Source of the DNA: Trichoplax adhaerens
Taxonomy: Eukaryota; Placozoa; Uniplacotomia; Trichoplacea; Trichoplacidae
Direction of reading: 5' to 3'
NCBI RefSeq assembly: GCF_000150275.1
Contig: NW_002060943.1
Coordinates: 11,470,878 to 11,534,877, forward strand
DNA: 64,000 bases
Part shown: in pieces, positions 41,556 to 54,435 of the stretch
Numbering within the stretch: the first letter of the stretch is position 1
Layout: the number at the start of each line of letters is the position of its first letter
The notes under the pieces: generated by a model
What the model was told of the DNA's origin: nothing
Databases searched by the model: none
Seen by the model: the letters and a program-made list of their open reading frames with translations, nothing else
Translations under genes and position numbers: made by a program

Positions 41556-42233
41556 GCAAGAACGAGCTATACTCTAATATCACTAAGCTCCACTAATTAA
41601 TTTAGATAGGCCAGCTGCATGTGTAATCTGAATTGTTCTCGATCAGGTACAAATTATTAATAATAAGCGGATACTCTGATCTCGCAAAAATTGTACACTA
41701 GTTATGTTGGCAATTACAGGGCACTTGATAACACCAATATCAACATAGGTCGGAGCAATATGACAGGAATGACAGCAAATTAGTATTTCTTGCAGAAATT
41801 CTTCAGGTACCTGCTTAGGTGCAAGAGGTAGCAAAAGCTAAGTTCTAGTTCTCAGTACTGCACTCAAGTAGTCCCTATTTCTGTCGTTCTGTGCTGTACT
41901 GTACCGCACGTTACACTCACTCAACTGGTACAGTACTGTACAGTTACCGTTGCTAGATTGAACTGCGCAGTGCGCAGAGTCGCTGAAGACGGTACAGTAC
42001 CGATACATTACGTTAACTGTATTTACCACAAGCTAAATGAAATCCTTGGCTCCAACATCTTTCCTGCAGCATGCAGCAAAGCTGAAAAAAATCCGATCAA
42101 ATCAACAAATCTTCTCTTTGGCCTATTTAAACTTGGACAAGGACTACAGTATTCTAGATATATTCTTTAATCGATTATAACATTGCTTGTATTTAAAGAA
42201 ACGATCATCGGAATTGGTATCACGAGAAGGAAC
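41556..42233. promoter_or_regulatory. Divergent intergenic region NDUFAF7/MNAT1
   Basis: 678 bp between facing start codons. It holds the (A/T)GTAC array (41891-42004) and, inside it, two TGCGCA half sites at 41964-41969 and 41971-41976, spaced one base wider than the NRF-1 consensus. Three small open frames here (41643-41834, 41838-42029, 41958-42170) have no recognisable similarity. Confidence 0.65.
41891..42004. repeat. (A/T)GTAC palindromic array, NDUFAF7/MNAT1 promoter
   Basis: GTGCTGTACTGTACCG at 41891-41906, TGGTACAGTACTGTACAGTT at 41926-41945 and CGGTACAGTACCG at 41990-42002. It is sparser than the other three arrays but in the same head-to-head setting. Confidence 0.8.
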
Positions 42234-44355
42234 ATGGATGATACGCGAGCTATTTATTGCCTGGGTTGCAAGACCTCGTCATATCAAAATCCCAAGTTAA
42301 AATTTTTAGTTAATGCTTGTGGCCATCGTTTGTAAGTCATCGATGAAGAAATCAATTAATGAATTATACTATTTAAATCATGTTGCAGTAATACTGCGTC
42401 GTGTCGAGATTTACATATTTGTATATATTTACTGCCAACACATTAGTCTACGTACAGTTTTCATTCCATTTACCAAAGTTACAAAATGTCACCTACCTAA
42501 ATATTATCGAACAGATCAAGTTTCAACTTTTTCTTACTGCAGGTGTGATGGTTGCATCAAGGCTATGTTCGTTAGACCTTCGGCTCCTTGTCCTCAATGC
42601 GGAACCATATTAAAACGTAGCGAATTTCGCGATCACCTTTTTGATGATGCTCACGTTGAAAAAGAGATAGATATTCGCAAAAAGATCTTAAAAGTGTAAG
42701 TTAAATTAATCCATTACGGATCTAGGTTTTGTAAATACGCGTATATGGGATCAAATTATATTGTAGCAATAAAAATCAAATTCGCATTGCACAATTGATA
42801 GAATAATTTGATACTAATATTCATATGTAATATGTATGAGATATCGATTTCGAAATACCTTCACGCAAATGAATGGCTCTTAAATAAGTTATGCTCTCTT
42901 ATTCAGATACAATAAACAAGAAGACGACTTTAAACTTACCTCAGACTATGATGATTATTTGGAAGCAATAGAAAGTATAAGTACGTTGTAAAACATAATT
43001 CTTATGCTTAATAATATTAGTAAATAAATCATGCCAATAAAGAAAATAATATTATCTACCTTTAATATCATTATCGTCGATCGACATGTAATTACAATAA
43101 TATATAATTAAGCATAATGATATGAAATAGAAAATTAAAAAGCGTGGCTAGAGATTAAATTTTGATGTAATAATATTCCGCGAACTTAGTATATAACCTC
43201 ACAAATGGCATTAATGTTGATGAAACGAAGGCTAAGGTCGAAAAATACAAAAAAGATAATCAAGCACTCATTGCTAGAAACAGGTCAAGACTGGTAAGCA
43301 TCATAACCCAAGTATTATACTATCTCATCAACATAAGATCGTAATAGAAATCAATCTAATTTTTGGGCATTAGAATTTGGAACAAGAACGAATAACTACT
43401 ATGGTTAAAACAGAATTAGATGAAATAGAGAAAAAAAAAGAAAAACTACTATTAGAAGAAAAAGAAGAACTTAGAAAACGCAGATCTGATAAAGAAGCAT
43501 TATTAAATGATCTAGTAAATTATTTTTATTATGAAAATATGCTACGTCGTCTAAATGCCATTGTATCAACTTTCAGTATATGTTTTAATGGTGAATTCTC
43601 ATTTTCTCTAGACGTATGCTGATGCGCCTGTTGACACAGTTCTGGCTAATTATAAGAAAACCCATACGGAGCAAATGAACAAGAAAAATTTGTTGAACAA
43701 GAATGTAGGCATTCGTATTTATTTCTAATAAAGATACATATTTTCTATTACAAATTACGTAAAATTATTAATAATATATTTATCGCGACTGCATAGTATA
43801 AATGTTGCCAAGGATAAATTTTAGAATGCAAGTATATCCTAACGAACAATTTGTTACTGCCCACATTGTAGTGTAGATTTATATTATATACGAGTATAGG
43901 TAAATACTTGTAACAGATTAACGGTAAAGAACTAACGAAAATTCTTTATAATAATTTAGATGGATGAAAAGGTTGTCTTTTTCACAACCGACAATAAAGA
44001 AGAGGGTTACACTTACATTCCATTTAACGAAGATAACCTAGGACCTAAAGCACCATCTCCAGCGGAACTATTGAAAGAGAAGTATGGACTATTGATCATT
44101 TTGACTTTAGAGCCTTACTATTACATCAATATCATAGCAATATTTTATCAATAATTGATTAAATGTGATCGAGAATAATCATTAGCATATATCACTTGAA
44201 GAAAGACGATTGTAATCCTTACTTCTCCAATTCTGGTTCGAACTAGGTACGTAAGGAACGTTCACATATCAGAAGAACTCAAAGGCGGAGGATTTACTAC
44301 ACTGATTGTCTGCAACCGGGCTATACAAGAAGCTTTCAGTTGCTTACTCGATTAA
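42234..44355 (+). CDS. MNAT1: MAT1, CDK-activating kinase assembly factor
   Basis: Third subunit of the CDK7-cyclin H kinase, also part of TFIIH. Eight exons: 42234-42331, 42543-42695, 42907-42980, 43190-43293, 43374-43514, 43612-43704, 43960-44081, 44247-44355; phases agree, 297 residues (human 309). The N-terminal C3HC4 RING is split by intron 1: CLGCKTSSYQNPKLKFLVNA, then CGHRL joined to CDGCIKAMF and CPQCGTILKRSEF. Next come DAHVEKEIDIRKKILKVYNK, a coiled coil rich in Lys/Glu (exons 4-6) and a C-terminal region ending EAFSCLLD that matches the CDK7/cyclin H binding part. The first ATG gives the expected short leader before the RING. Confidence 0.94.
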
Positions 44356-45195
44356 AAGACTTTATTCTGATCAACATAAATTTAATCGGTATCGCTTATT
44401 TTAAATGCCCCTATATGCGGACGATATACGATACCGAATTATTTTCATGTTACCTTACAATTATGGATTCCCGTGCGATTAATCCTGCCATTCAAATCTA
44501 TACATATGTGCATAAGTGAACTATAACGAAATGATTTAAGAAATTCGAAGTTATGGTATTTTGATCTTTCTGTACCTGTATTATATTAAATTCAAACTAT
44601 ATGGCATAGCTAAAATGTAGTTAAAGTAGCTAGATACTATCACTCATTAACTTCCAATAATCTTTGGCACGTTATGATGTTAAAGCCACAACATATTTGT
44701 AGTACAGTGTCACCTTTGGAATTAAGAAAATCGAGAAGAATTTAGAAAGCAAAACTATAATACATCGCCTGCGAGCTTTAATCAACCCATGATAGAAACC
44801 ATTATTTCAAAGAAACTCTCTCTGAGAACCTCCGTCGTTGTAGTCAGATGTAATTACTTGACTGTCCATCTAAAAACTAATCTTGAAATAAGCTCTATTG
44901 TAAGATAAGATTGTATGTACTGTACCTGGTATAGGTTTTACTTTTGATCTGATATTTAAGTATAATTTAATACTTACTAATGCATAAATATATTAAGGAT
45001 GTAACGGCATCTAATGTATATTCGTATTTATATTTACAGTAATAAAACATGCGATAACACGAGCTCTAAATATTTAATGATTAACTTTCTATATTAATGA
45101 AGTATTAACTTTTGTTGTAATCTATGTGACTTATGATCTGGAAACTATGTAATCATACGAAATTCCTACTATATGTTAGGCATCAAAATTTAATG
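44356..45195. other. Start of gene desert; MNAT1 3' flank
   Basis: AT-rich sequence with frequent stops in all frames. No exon, RNA gene or repeat is recognised. Confidence 0.5.
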
Positions 45196-45600
45196 AGTTT
45201 GAAAAAACTAGGGGCTAAACTCGATTTTATGTGAAATAAGTAATTGCATCAATAGGTAATCCTAACCATAGATCTTATAGTTTACTATATTTAGAAATTT
45301 ACTGATTTGAAGCGATAAGTATAAGTTGTAAATTCTATGATTTGTCAGGTTTAGAGATTGATTTCATTGATCAAGGCTAGAATTAGGATTGCATTTGATC
45401 ATACTAAGGCTAAATTAGAAGACAGAACCTACCGCCCTTTTTACTAAAAGTAAATCATAAATTGCAAATTCTGTGATTTGTCATATTCCGAGATTGATCG
45501 TTTAATGTTTTTGAGCTAGGGTTGCGGTCAGTATTCGAAAATAGTAGGGTAAAATTAGACTTCACATGTAATGATTAGGTATCTGCACATGACCGTAATC
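45196..45600. repeat. Diverged tandem repeat, period about 133 bp
   Basis: The block TTGTAAATTCTATGATTTGTCA...GAGATTGAT (45325-45362) recurs as TTGCAAATTCTGTGATTTGTCA...GAGATTGAT (45461-45497). The companion block ACTA(A/G)GGCTAAA occurs near 45207, 45402 and, altered, 45545. Copies are old. Confidence 0.65.
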
Positions 45601-48600
45601 TTTATGGTATGGATATTTTTATTTGCAACCTTTTAATTATTACTGCTAACTTAACGACTGAAGTAAGTAATTATAACAGATTTTACGTGTTTTTTCATTG
45701 AAGCAAATGACCTTCAACATGCGCAATAAAATTATTGAAACTTATAAAACACTCAGAGTAGTAATAGTGTTAACTTAAGAAATGCAATCAGTGTGCGCCC
45801 ACCGGCTCATACGAGTATGACCGCTTTGTGCCCCAAATATTACTAATAACATATTTTAAGAGAAATAAAAGTGCAATATCGTGTCCATTAATTAATATAA
45901 ATATAAGATTTTATACAACTACTATGCAAGGGAACGCTACACCAAAAATTTTAATCAATTTACGGATACTAAAGGCAGAAGATAAATTCTTGGGAAGGTA
46001 TTTACGTTTTTGTTGCTTTGCTATCATTGAATATCTTATCTTATTTAGTGCGCAATATATGATAATTTCCATTTATGAAAGCCTAGATAGTATACACTAA
46101 CAATAAGAATATTTAATAAATTATGGTATTTAAGAGTATAACAGATACTTTATAACATCTAATCCGTGGTAACTCGTGATACTCTGATCAAATATTTCTT
46201 CCGGCCACGTATATGAACTGATGTAACAAAAATAAAGAAAAGGAAGCGGTTAATCTTGTAAATTCTTTCACCACATCACTTCCTATTACTTCACTATATA
46301 TAATTGTCATTAAATCTATCCTACTGAAAGTTAGATAGAGGAGACCTATCTGAAGTTCAAAATGAAAAAAATCTAAGGAAATGTCTTTTACTGTCATTAT
46401 TTTATGAGGAAGCTTATCCAGGAATGTGCTAATAACGATTTATCGATGAATTTTTTACGTTCGTTTATAGACAGATACATTCACTTATAATAATATCATC
46501 GGAGTATTGATAACTGATGTTAACAAGGCAATACTGTATGAACTTGTAGATTTTCAATAAAAGTTCAATTGTTTAGTTTTGAAAAGACGTATAGTTTACT
46601 ATAATCGCCTAATGATGAAGGAGATCGTCAGTATTTATAATCGTAATGCAGCAATTTCTGGTAATGGCTATTTCTTCGATATCAACTCCGGTTTGTAGGG
46701 CAATGAAAATCGAACGCATGAGAGTTCTGTTATATCATATCTTACGAAGTATTGTTATCTAAGGAGTAATCAATTTAATTATTTGTTACTTTTATTTAAA
46801 TGCATGATTAATTTACGTAGGACATTTACACTAAAAAGAGAAATCAACGAGTGGGTTTTACGGTATATGAAATGCAAAGTATTTAATACTCATACCTACG
46901 TATATATGCCTAATTCTTGAGTTAGAACTATGTACTAATGTTAGTACATCAAGGACTCCCTTAAAAATAAATGTAGATTTCAATTAATTATAATACTGTA
47001 ACATGGCCCTCAGTTATATCGAAAGTGGCGTGATATCGATGACTCTCTTTACACATACTAATGTTAATTAACATATGGTATTTCTATAATAGAATCTGTG
47101 CAATCTGTAGTAATGCGGTGACTCGTTTCCATTAGCCAGGTAATAAGGGTGATAACAAATCGCACTGATAGACTCAGTTTATCATTAATAACAAACAGAT
47201 TCATATAAGCAGATAGAAAGATAAGGATTGAATCAAACATTTATTCTTAATAAGATTTAGACCGGGACATTCCAATGGTATGATTAATGTTAATCCCTTT
47301 GATTAAACTTATGCTGATGTTAAGTATCTCTTTTTAAGATATAAGCGCAGCTATTTATTTAGTACTGGTATTACTAGGTATTATTATAATTCTACAAGTT
47401 GGCTTACTTTAGTCCGATATTTAATCTGATCAAAATCACTCTAATTCGATTAGATTAAAACAATTAATATGATCTCTTTACATATGGAAGCCAATTAGTA
47501 ATTACCAAATTAGCTTACGTGTATAAGAGATGATCAATATGATAACTGTTCATCTTAAGCTGAACAACTTATTCATTGATCCAAGCCAAGCGATATTCGT
47601 ACGACTGTACTTGACTAACCTCTATTTATTGATAGCTATCTTATTAAAATGTAGATAATCTTTTCAGATCTTCATAATTAATTTAGTTCTAATCTAGTGT
47701 AAATTTCTAAGCCATATTATCTCGAAATTTCACGTTGTAACCAAATCTCCTCTTTGATGATTTTTTAACTTTCCGGTTTCATAATTTTCTTACTTCCATT
47801 TAATATCGCCATATAATATAGAACGAATGAGTAAGGTGAAGGTATTGATGTATTGTTAAAGAATTTAAAGTATAAGAATGGATTACATTTTGTTTTTAAA
47901 TATAAGTAAATATTTTATTAACATCAAAAACCATGCAACATGTTTTGCTACAGTTAGTAAACATTCAATAATCTAATATGAAATACGTGACGCATATAGG
48001 TGTGGTTACGATAAATTGCAGTTCGAGCCTTAGCTATATCAATCTAACATTTTTAGGTATTCTAAACTCTATTTTTATTGAATGCTGTCAGGTAGGATGC
48101 CATAGATTAGGCATTATACTGTATAGGAATGTACATATGATAGGTACTAGCGAGAGTCAAATTATATACTCTTATTGTATTGATATATCATTTTAATACG
48201 ATTTCAAAATACAACTAATTGCAAAATTGTGCTTTGATTATTAATTGATCGTAAAAAATCCTGTCACGTTTTCGTTGTCAGGTAATAAAATTTTATAACC
48301 ATCACTATAGTATCGGTAAATAAAAATTAAGTAGTCATGACGACTACTTAATTTCAATTCTTAAATCTTAAATTTGTAAACTTAAGGAAGGAATTGTATC
48401 TAAACTATTTCAATAACTCATATCTTTAAATAAAATTCCTCAAGCGATAATATAGCAAATAATATTTACTATAAGGCTACTGTATTCAAGCTAGTATATA
48501 ATCTACTATTGATATATTTTTGATATAAAGACTACGAATATAACTTTAATTACAACATTCAACCAATACTTCCATATGAATACTCGTATGTACGTTTAAT

Positions 48601-49560
48601 GTCAAAGTAAAGAAACTATGTTATTTATATCAGCCTTAACCAAATTATTGGGGTATTAGGACAGCAATAAAGAGCATCTTTTAATTAGTCTAAATAATAT
48701 TTATTGCATCCTTCAGAATTATTCCATTAATCAAGACTTTGATAATTTACAGCACTTCAAATTCCAGTAATAGTACAATGATTTGACATATAAACGTATG
48801 CACATTATAACTCTACGTCAAGGCTCATTTATATTTATATATTTGTATAAATATATCTATAGAACTCCCCTAAGTAACAATTATTAATAATAATATTGTC
48901 AATATCCAATCAACTAAGACACAATAGACGCTACTGGAATTGTTTTACCTCGTCTAATGCTATCAACTCAGAAAAAAACATTTAATTGTGTTTTGTTCAT
49001 ATTACTACAGTTTTCAGAGTCTTTGTCAGTATTTTCAAACATATGCTTTGATTTCTTAATGGCAATACCAATGGTTATCTGTCTCAACTTAAATTATTAT
49101 TAGCAAAACTGTCTATCACACTCCTAATTGAATCAAATAGGATAAAACTATTAATCTTATTGTCTTACTTTTAATTATAAGCTATAACTCATCATGACTC
49201 ATGCTGCTTTATTTGCAATATCTATCTAATTATTTCAAATTGGCTATTTCAATTTTATAGTACAAATGTAATTTTTTCGAATAATTCCTGATAGTATAGT
49301 ATATCTATCTCGAATTATACTGATTCGTAAGAGAATAAGCACTATTCGTAGCAATATTCGCACGTATGGTATTAATTTGATTTTGTATCAATCCCAGGAA
49401 GAGAATTTGGAGTAATTAAGGAATATTTTTGTGCATTGCTTTATAATAGATACTGATATGATACGTATAAAATTATTTGACTAGTAATTAATTATTTCTC
49501 AAAGGCTATCCTCGATGGATCTCCTTCGTTATGCCCAACACTGACTAATTAAATCTTCTC
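45601..49560. other. Gene desert, first part
   Basis: About 4 kb of AT-rich DNA. Open frames at 45828-46100, 46188-46397 and 47978-48196 show no motif, no splice support and AT-driven composition, so they are not called. No RNA gene is recognised. Confidence 0.5.
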
Positions 49561-49885
49561 TAGTGATAAAAAATCAACGACTTCCGCTTATTCGCTGTAC
49601 AATCATTGTCAAATGATGTTACGCCATTCAACGATTTATCAATTTTTTATTATTTAACCTTTTTCGTCTAGTAATAGGAAATCGCCGAGTTCCGTTTTTA
49701 TCCACAATATGATCATTATTTTACAATGTTACTTACGTCATTCCTCAATTTATCATTTTGGACCTTATTTTGGCTACTTTTCTTAAATAATAAGAAATCG
49801 CTAACTTTCGTTGATTCGCTGCGTAACCATTATTGCACAATGATACTTTACTCATAAATTTATCATTTTAAGCTTTACTTTATGG
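49561..49885. repeat. Tandem repeat, three copies of about 110 bp
   Basis: The landmark AAATC(A/G)(A/C)CGA(C/G)TTCCG occurs near 49573 and 49679, with AAATCGCTAACTTTCG near 49795. Each is followed by ATTATTTTACAATG-like sequence and then CAATTTATCATTTT before a CTTATTTT stretch. Spacing is about 106 and 116 bp. Confidence 0.75.
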
Positions 49886-52800
49886 TATTTTAGCTTCAGC
49901 ATTAGCAATCTAGATTTAATTCTTATAATAGGCCTGTAATATAAGTACTGCATACTAACTCAATTTAAGATTGATTAAATAAGTCTAGTTGCGGCAAAAC
50001 TACTGTATACAGTATCCATATTTTATCATGAAATGGTGAAAGGATTCGATTTCTTTAATCTCTTTTAGTATTCTCTTCACTATCCACCTTTTATAATGAA
50101 ATTTATTTAATACTGATTGTCACTTTAGTGTAATACCAGTTTAAATTACAGATGTTGAATAAATAGCAATAACTACTAATAGCTCATGTTTTAAAATTTC
50201 ATTTTATTTTGAACAGCTGTTTATTTTTATGTTTGAATTCTAATTATTGTATTATCTGTACAATCATTTCATTTCTTATTAAGAAAAAATTATAGGAAAT
50301 AACACACTGCTTTATCATATAGCTGACTTAATCAGCCAATGAAATCGATCAATAGCAATTCTACATTTTAAATTTGATAGTAATCCAGTCTAAGCTATTT
50401 TATATATTTTTCCCCCTAATTGAGTTAAGGTATTTATTTTATCATTAATGCGTAGTGCTCATAAAAAGTTATAAAACAGAAAAAATCTGTGTACCTTTAA
50501 TTTCGAGTATTTCATTATTTAATAGGATAGTTCTATCTCTTTCTTCTAATTACTTAACTACCTCGGCATAAATCAAAGAAATTATGATTTCATTTTAAAG
50601 AAAACAATGACTGTTTTATTCCAATTTACGCAAGTACTTCTTACAGTGCCATATATTCGATTTCTAATAAGTCATAGCACCGTTATCATCTACTGTAGAT
50701 TTGTTAGTAAAATCGTGGTCACGTCTTTCATGACGTGTCGTAAATTATAGACACATTATTTCCTTCCTGAAGCATGAGAATTAATTGCTTTAGTTTAGTA
50801 CATATATCGCATTATCATATTCTTTTTTTAAGAGAATGAATTCATACTGTTTGCTGTTTTGTTAATCTAATAACAATTATAAAATAATATGATTATAGCC
50901 GTCATAAAACATCAATTTTAATTTGTTATTCAATATTTTCTTATGCCCAATTTATAGAATTACTCGTTAATAATGACGTGAGAATCAATAAGAAAATAAC
51001 AGTTGTCATGCTATACAATATAAGAAGGGTAAGAAATTCTTATATTTTAAAAATTTCACGATTAAATTAAATCGTCACTTCCTAGTATTTCAAATTCAAT
51101 ATTAATGATACTATAGCTAATCATCCAAAAATAACTTAATTCGGTCCTTTTCTATAAATCAATTGATAAACTATGGTAGAGCAAGAAGGAAGGAAACAAC
51201 TCATTATTCTATTCATATCATTTTCTTCCTGTTTGTACATTTTTTCCGCTTATAATTATTTATTCATACTTAGACCAACTTGTGATGATATCCAAACAGC
51301 ACATGCCGATAGATTGAAATCCTTATTTTTTACACTTAGTACTCAATTAGAATCGTTGTATGTCACTTGTATATCCTGAAATTACTTTGGATACTAATAT
51401 TAACGCAGCGTTTTTAATGACAACAAGCTTAAACGATGACGGCGATCATTGTTTTTAGTTGATAACTTAAGTTGGTCGTTTCAGTAGATTACGTGAGAAA
51501 GTTTCCTTTTCCCTATGTGTTATTGACATCGTTTAATATTACAATACTAAAAAGAACGACACGAGGAATGGAATCTGAAACAGTTATATTAATGTTATCA
51601 TGGAAGTTTCATTATTGTAGAAACCGATGTTGAAAAATCTTAAATATATTGTGAATGATAATTGTTAATTTAACGTTAATCACCGATTTGAAGAGAAATG
51701 TCGCAATATTAAATCAAAGAACTGTGATAAAACTGGAACAAAGCCAAAATTTTGTCTACTACTTTTAAACGAATTAAAACAAAAGCCGACCTTTAAATAT
51801 TTAGGCACTAAATTGGACATTATCAGACTAATTTTTATTTATGCACTGTTTATAATTTGAATCGATTAATGGAATAGGGGACAAAAGAGTATTAGACTAA
51901 AGCAATATGATTGATAGAATAAATCAACATGACAATATTTAGAAATTATCCACAATATGATTAGGCAAGAATGAGGGAGAGAATAGAGCATTTTTTAAAG
52001 CAACAGCTAGTCTATTAAACATAACATACACATAGCATTAACATTTGTCATCATACCATCAATATGATTATCGATAATAAATAATAAATTAAAGCAATCA
52101 ATCAATTCTACGCTTAATTGCTTATTTATCCATTAACAGGAAAAAATCTGCAGTTTGCATGATAATAGAATTATAATTGTTGGATACAATATCCGGACTG
52201 ACTGTAAAACAAAATTATGATAATTTAAGCTTTAATGAAGCCCTTAAATCTAAAAAATGCAATAAAACTAGACATAAGGTATATTAATGTATTGTATAAA
52301 AGTAATCGTGTACTGTATATGGTGTAACACAGATGTTAAGTATTTGAGTATGATTTTGATTTCATTAAAGTCAAGTAAATATTAAAAGCATCGATTGAAA
52401 AGCGCTAATATTGTTTGAGTTAAATAACAGTTAATGCTTAAAATTTTTGTAGTAGCCTTAAGATTTAGTTAGAAATGTTAATTCCATAACCAAAAAAATT
52501 GACAAAAATTTTATAAAAAGAACTATTTTCTCTACTATCTGGAAGTTCTAAGGAAAGCATTTTACATTATAAAGCCGAACACGCTTAAATATTAGAATGC
52601 TTACGAAGGGGTAGGTTATATATATTCTATTGCGTAATAATCACTAGAGCTAAAGTCTCTATTTATTTATTTATTGATCTTATGTTAGCTCTAATGATTA
52701 AATTAGATAGTTTAACAGGATTAATATATGTAACTTAAATAAACCCCAAAAATCGTAAATTAGGTATACCAGAAAAATAGTCCTTGTCCAATTAATTTTA

Positions 52801-54060
52801 TACATAATAATCTTCCATTTCAAGTTCTGTTGCCAAAGCAAAATGATCACATAGATTCTAAGCATTAATAGAATTCAGTGAATGCAATATTCGTATATTC
52901 TACGTTGATAACATATTTATTTTTCGTGATGATAAAATTAAAATTAAGAACTTACATTGAGATAGCATTTCGTATTAGATGGACAACTTGTGATTAAATT
53001 CAACTGACTAATAGAAGGTTGTAGACGTTAAAGTTTTAAATTTTATATTATAACACAATATCTGATTCCACATGAAATACTTATAGGAACAAAACTTTAC
53101 AGATTATTCAATGGCCTAAGACTATGACCACGTACATGTACAAATATGTAACAGACAGAAAATGGTCATCGATTGACATTTCTAATTTATTTATTTACTT
53201 GTTTATTTTTATAACAGTCGATTCAGTCGTATAATAAAAGCATGATAAATACAGTATCAAAATGAATATTTCTATGGTAATAATAAACGTATGGGCAATG
53301 CCTACAAACATGTTACTTGCCTTAATAGTCATTTTAATGCTCTGGCGGTAGCGTCAATATTTCTCCTACAAAAATCTTAATGATGAGTAAATTGCTAATC
53401 GATTACAAAATTCTTTAATTAATGCTTAGGCTATTAAAGTTAGCAATAGAAGTTTAACTTACAACGCTATCTCCCTTACAGCCTATTTTGATCGAGTTTG
53501 ATTTTAAAAAAATAAACAAACTGTAAAATGGGATATCCATTGGAAAGGATAGTACTGTACACTGTGTCCATTATACTCTTAATGGGATAAAGTTCCATTC
53601 AGATTGGATCGTATTATAATAGGGACTTTTCGTTAGTTATAATATTTAAGTTCTCGTAGTTCAATATAGAATACATTATTGCCATAGCTATTTTCCAAAT
53701 TTTAACCATACTATTTATATTATAATTGTCTATCGAATAACTAGGCGCGTTTCTAATATTAATTCTTACAAATATATTACCTTAGGCATTAACGATAGCT
53801 TATAACGCATAAATTGTAATAAATTCATCTTGACTAGCCACTATTTTATATAATCAGTTTCAATTCAACTTGTTTTCTATCAAATAGGGCAATGTCTATC
53901 GTGTACAATAACATGAAAAAAAAGTTATAAAAGAGGATATTAAAAAGAGCTCATTGAAATAATGACAAGTTATAGTGGTTATACAAATGGCTAAGGTTTC
54001 CTTAGTAAACAATTATTTTTTAAGTAGATACCGTAGCAGTCGATAGACGACTTAAGGAGT
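49886..54060. other. Gene desert, middle part
   Basis: About 4.2 kb of AT-rich DNA. One open frame (51173-51379, 68 codons) has no recognisable similarity. A single TACTGTACACTGTG motif is at about 53552-53565. Nothing else is recognised. Confidence 0.5.
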
Positions 54061-54435
54061 ATTACTGCGTCATTTCATGACTAGCAAATATTAACCCTTG
54101 TACTGCCCTACCATAACACCACCCTTATACATTAATATTTTCTGGGGTATACTTGTAATTTCTTATGATGTTCGATCCTAAAGGTTTAATATAAGATCTA
54201 TCGTGACATTCTTCCTCTATAATAAATTAATTACATTAAAATTGTTTACACTGCGTAATTTCATGACCAATAGTTATCAGCCCATGTACTGTGTTACACT
54301 ACACTTGTATACCAGCGTTTTTAGCGTTAATACCTTATGGAATTCAATCGTTCTATCCTGAAGATTTAATAAAAAAGCTATCATGACATTCTTTACGCTA
54401 GTGTGATTAATAGCGTTAAAATTATTTGCATATTA
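54061..54435. repeat. Tandem duplication, period about 187 bp
   Basis: ACTGCGTCATTTCATGACTA (from about 54064) recurs as ACTGCGTAATTTCATGACCA (from about 54250). Both copies continue in the same order through a TTGTACTG/ATGTACTG block, TATAC, CGATCCTAAAGGTTTAATA / CTATCCTGAAGATTTAATA and GACATTCTT. Confidence 0.8.

Noticed and set aside
45828-46100. 90-codon open frame in the desert
   Set aside because: No motif, AT-driven Ile/Tyr/Phe composition, no upstream or downstream exon that could join it.
51173-51379. 68-codon open frame with a hydrophobic stretch
   Set aside because: Looks like a possible membrane segment, but T-rich DNA encodes such runs by chance; no splice sites or similarity.
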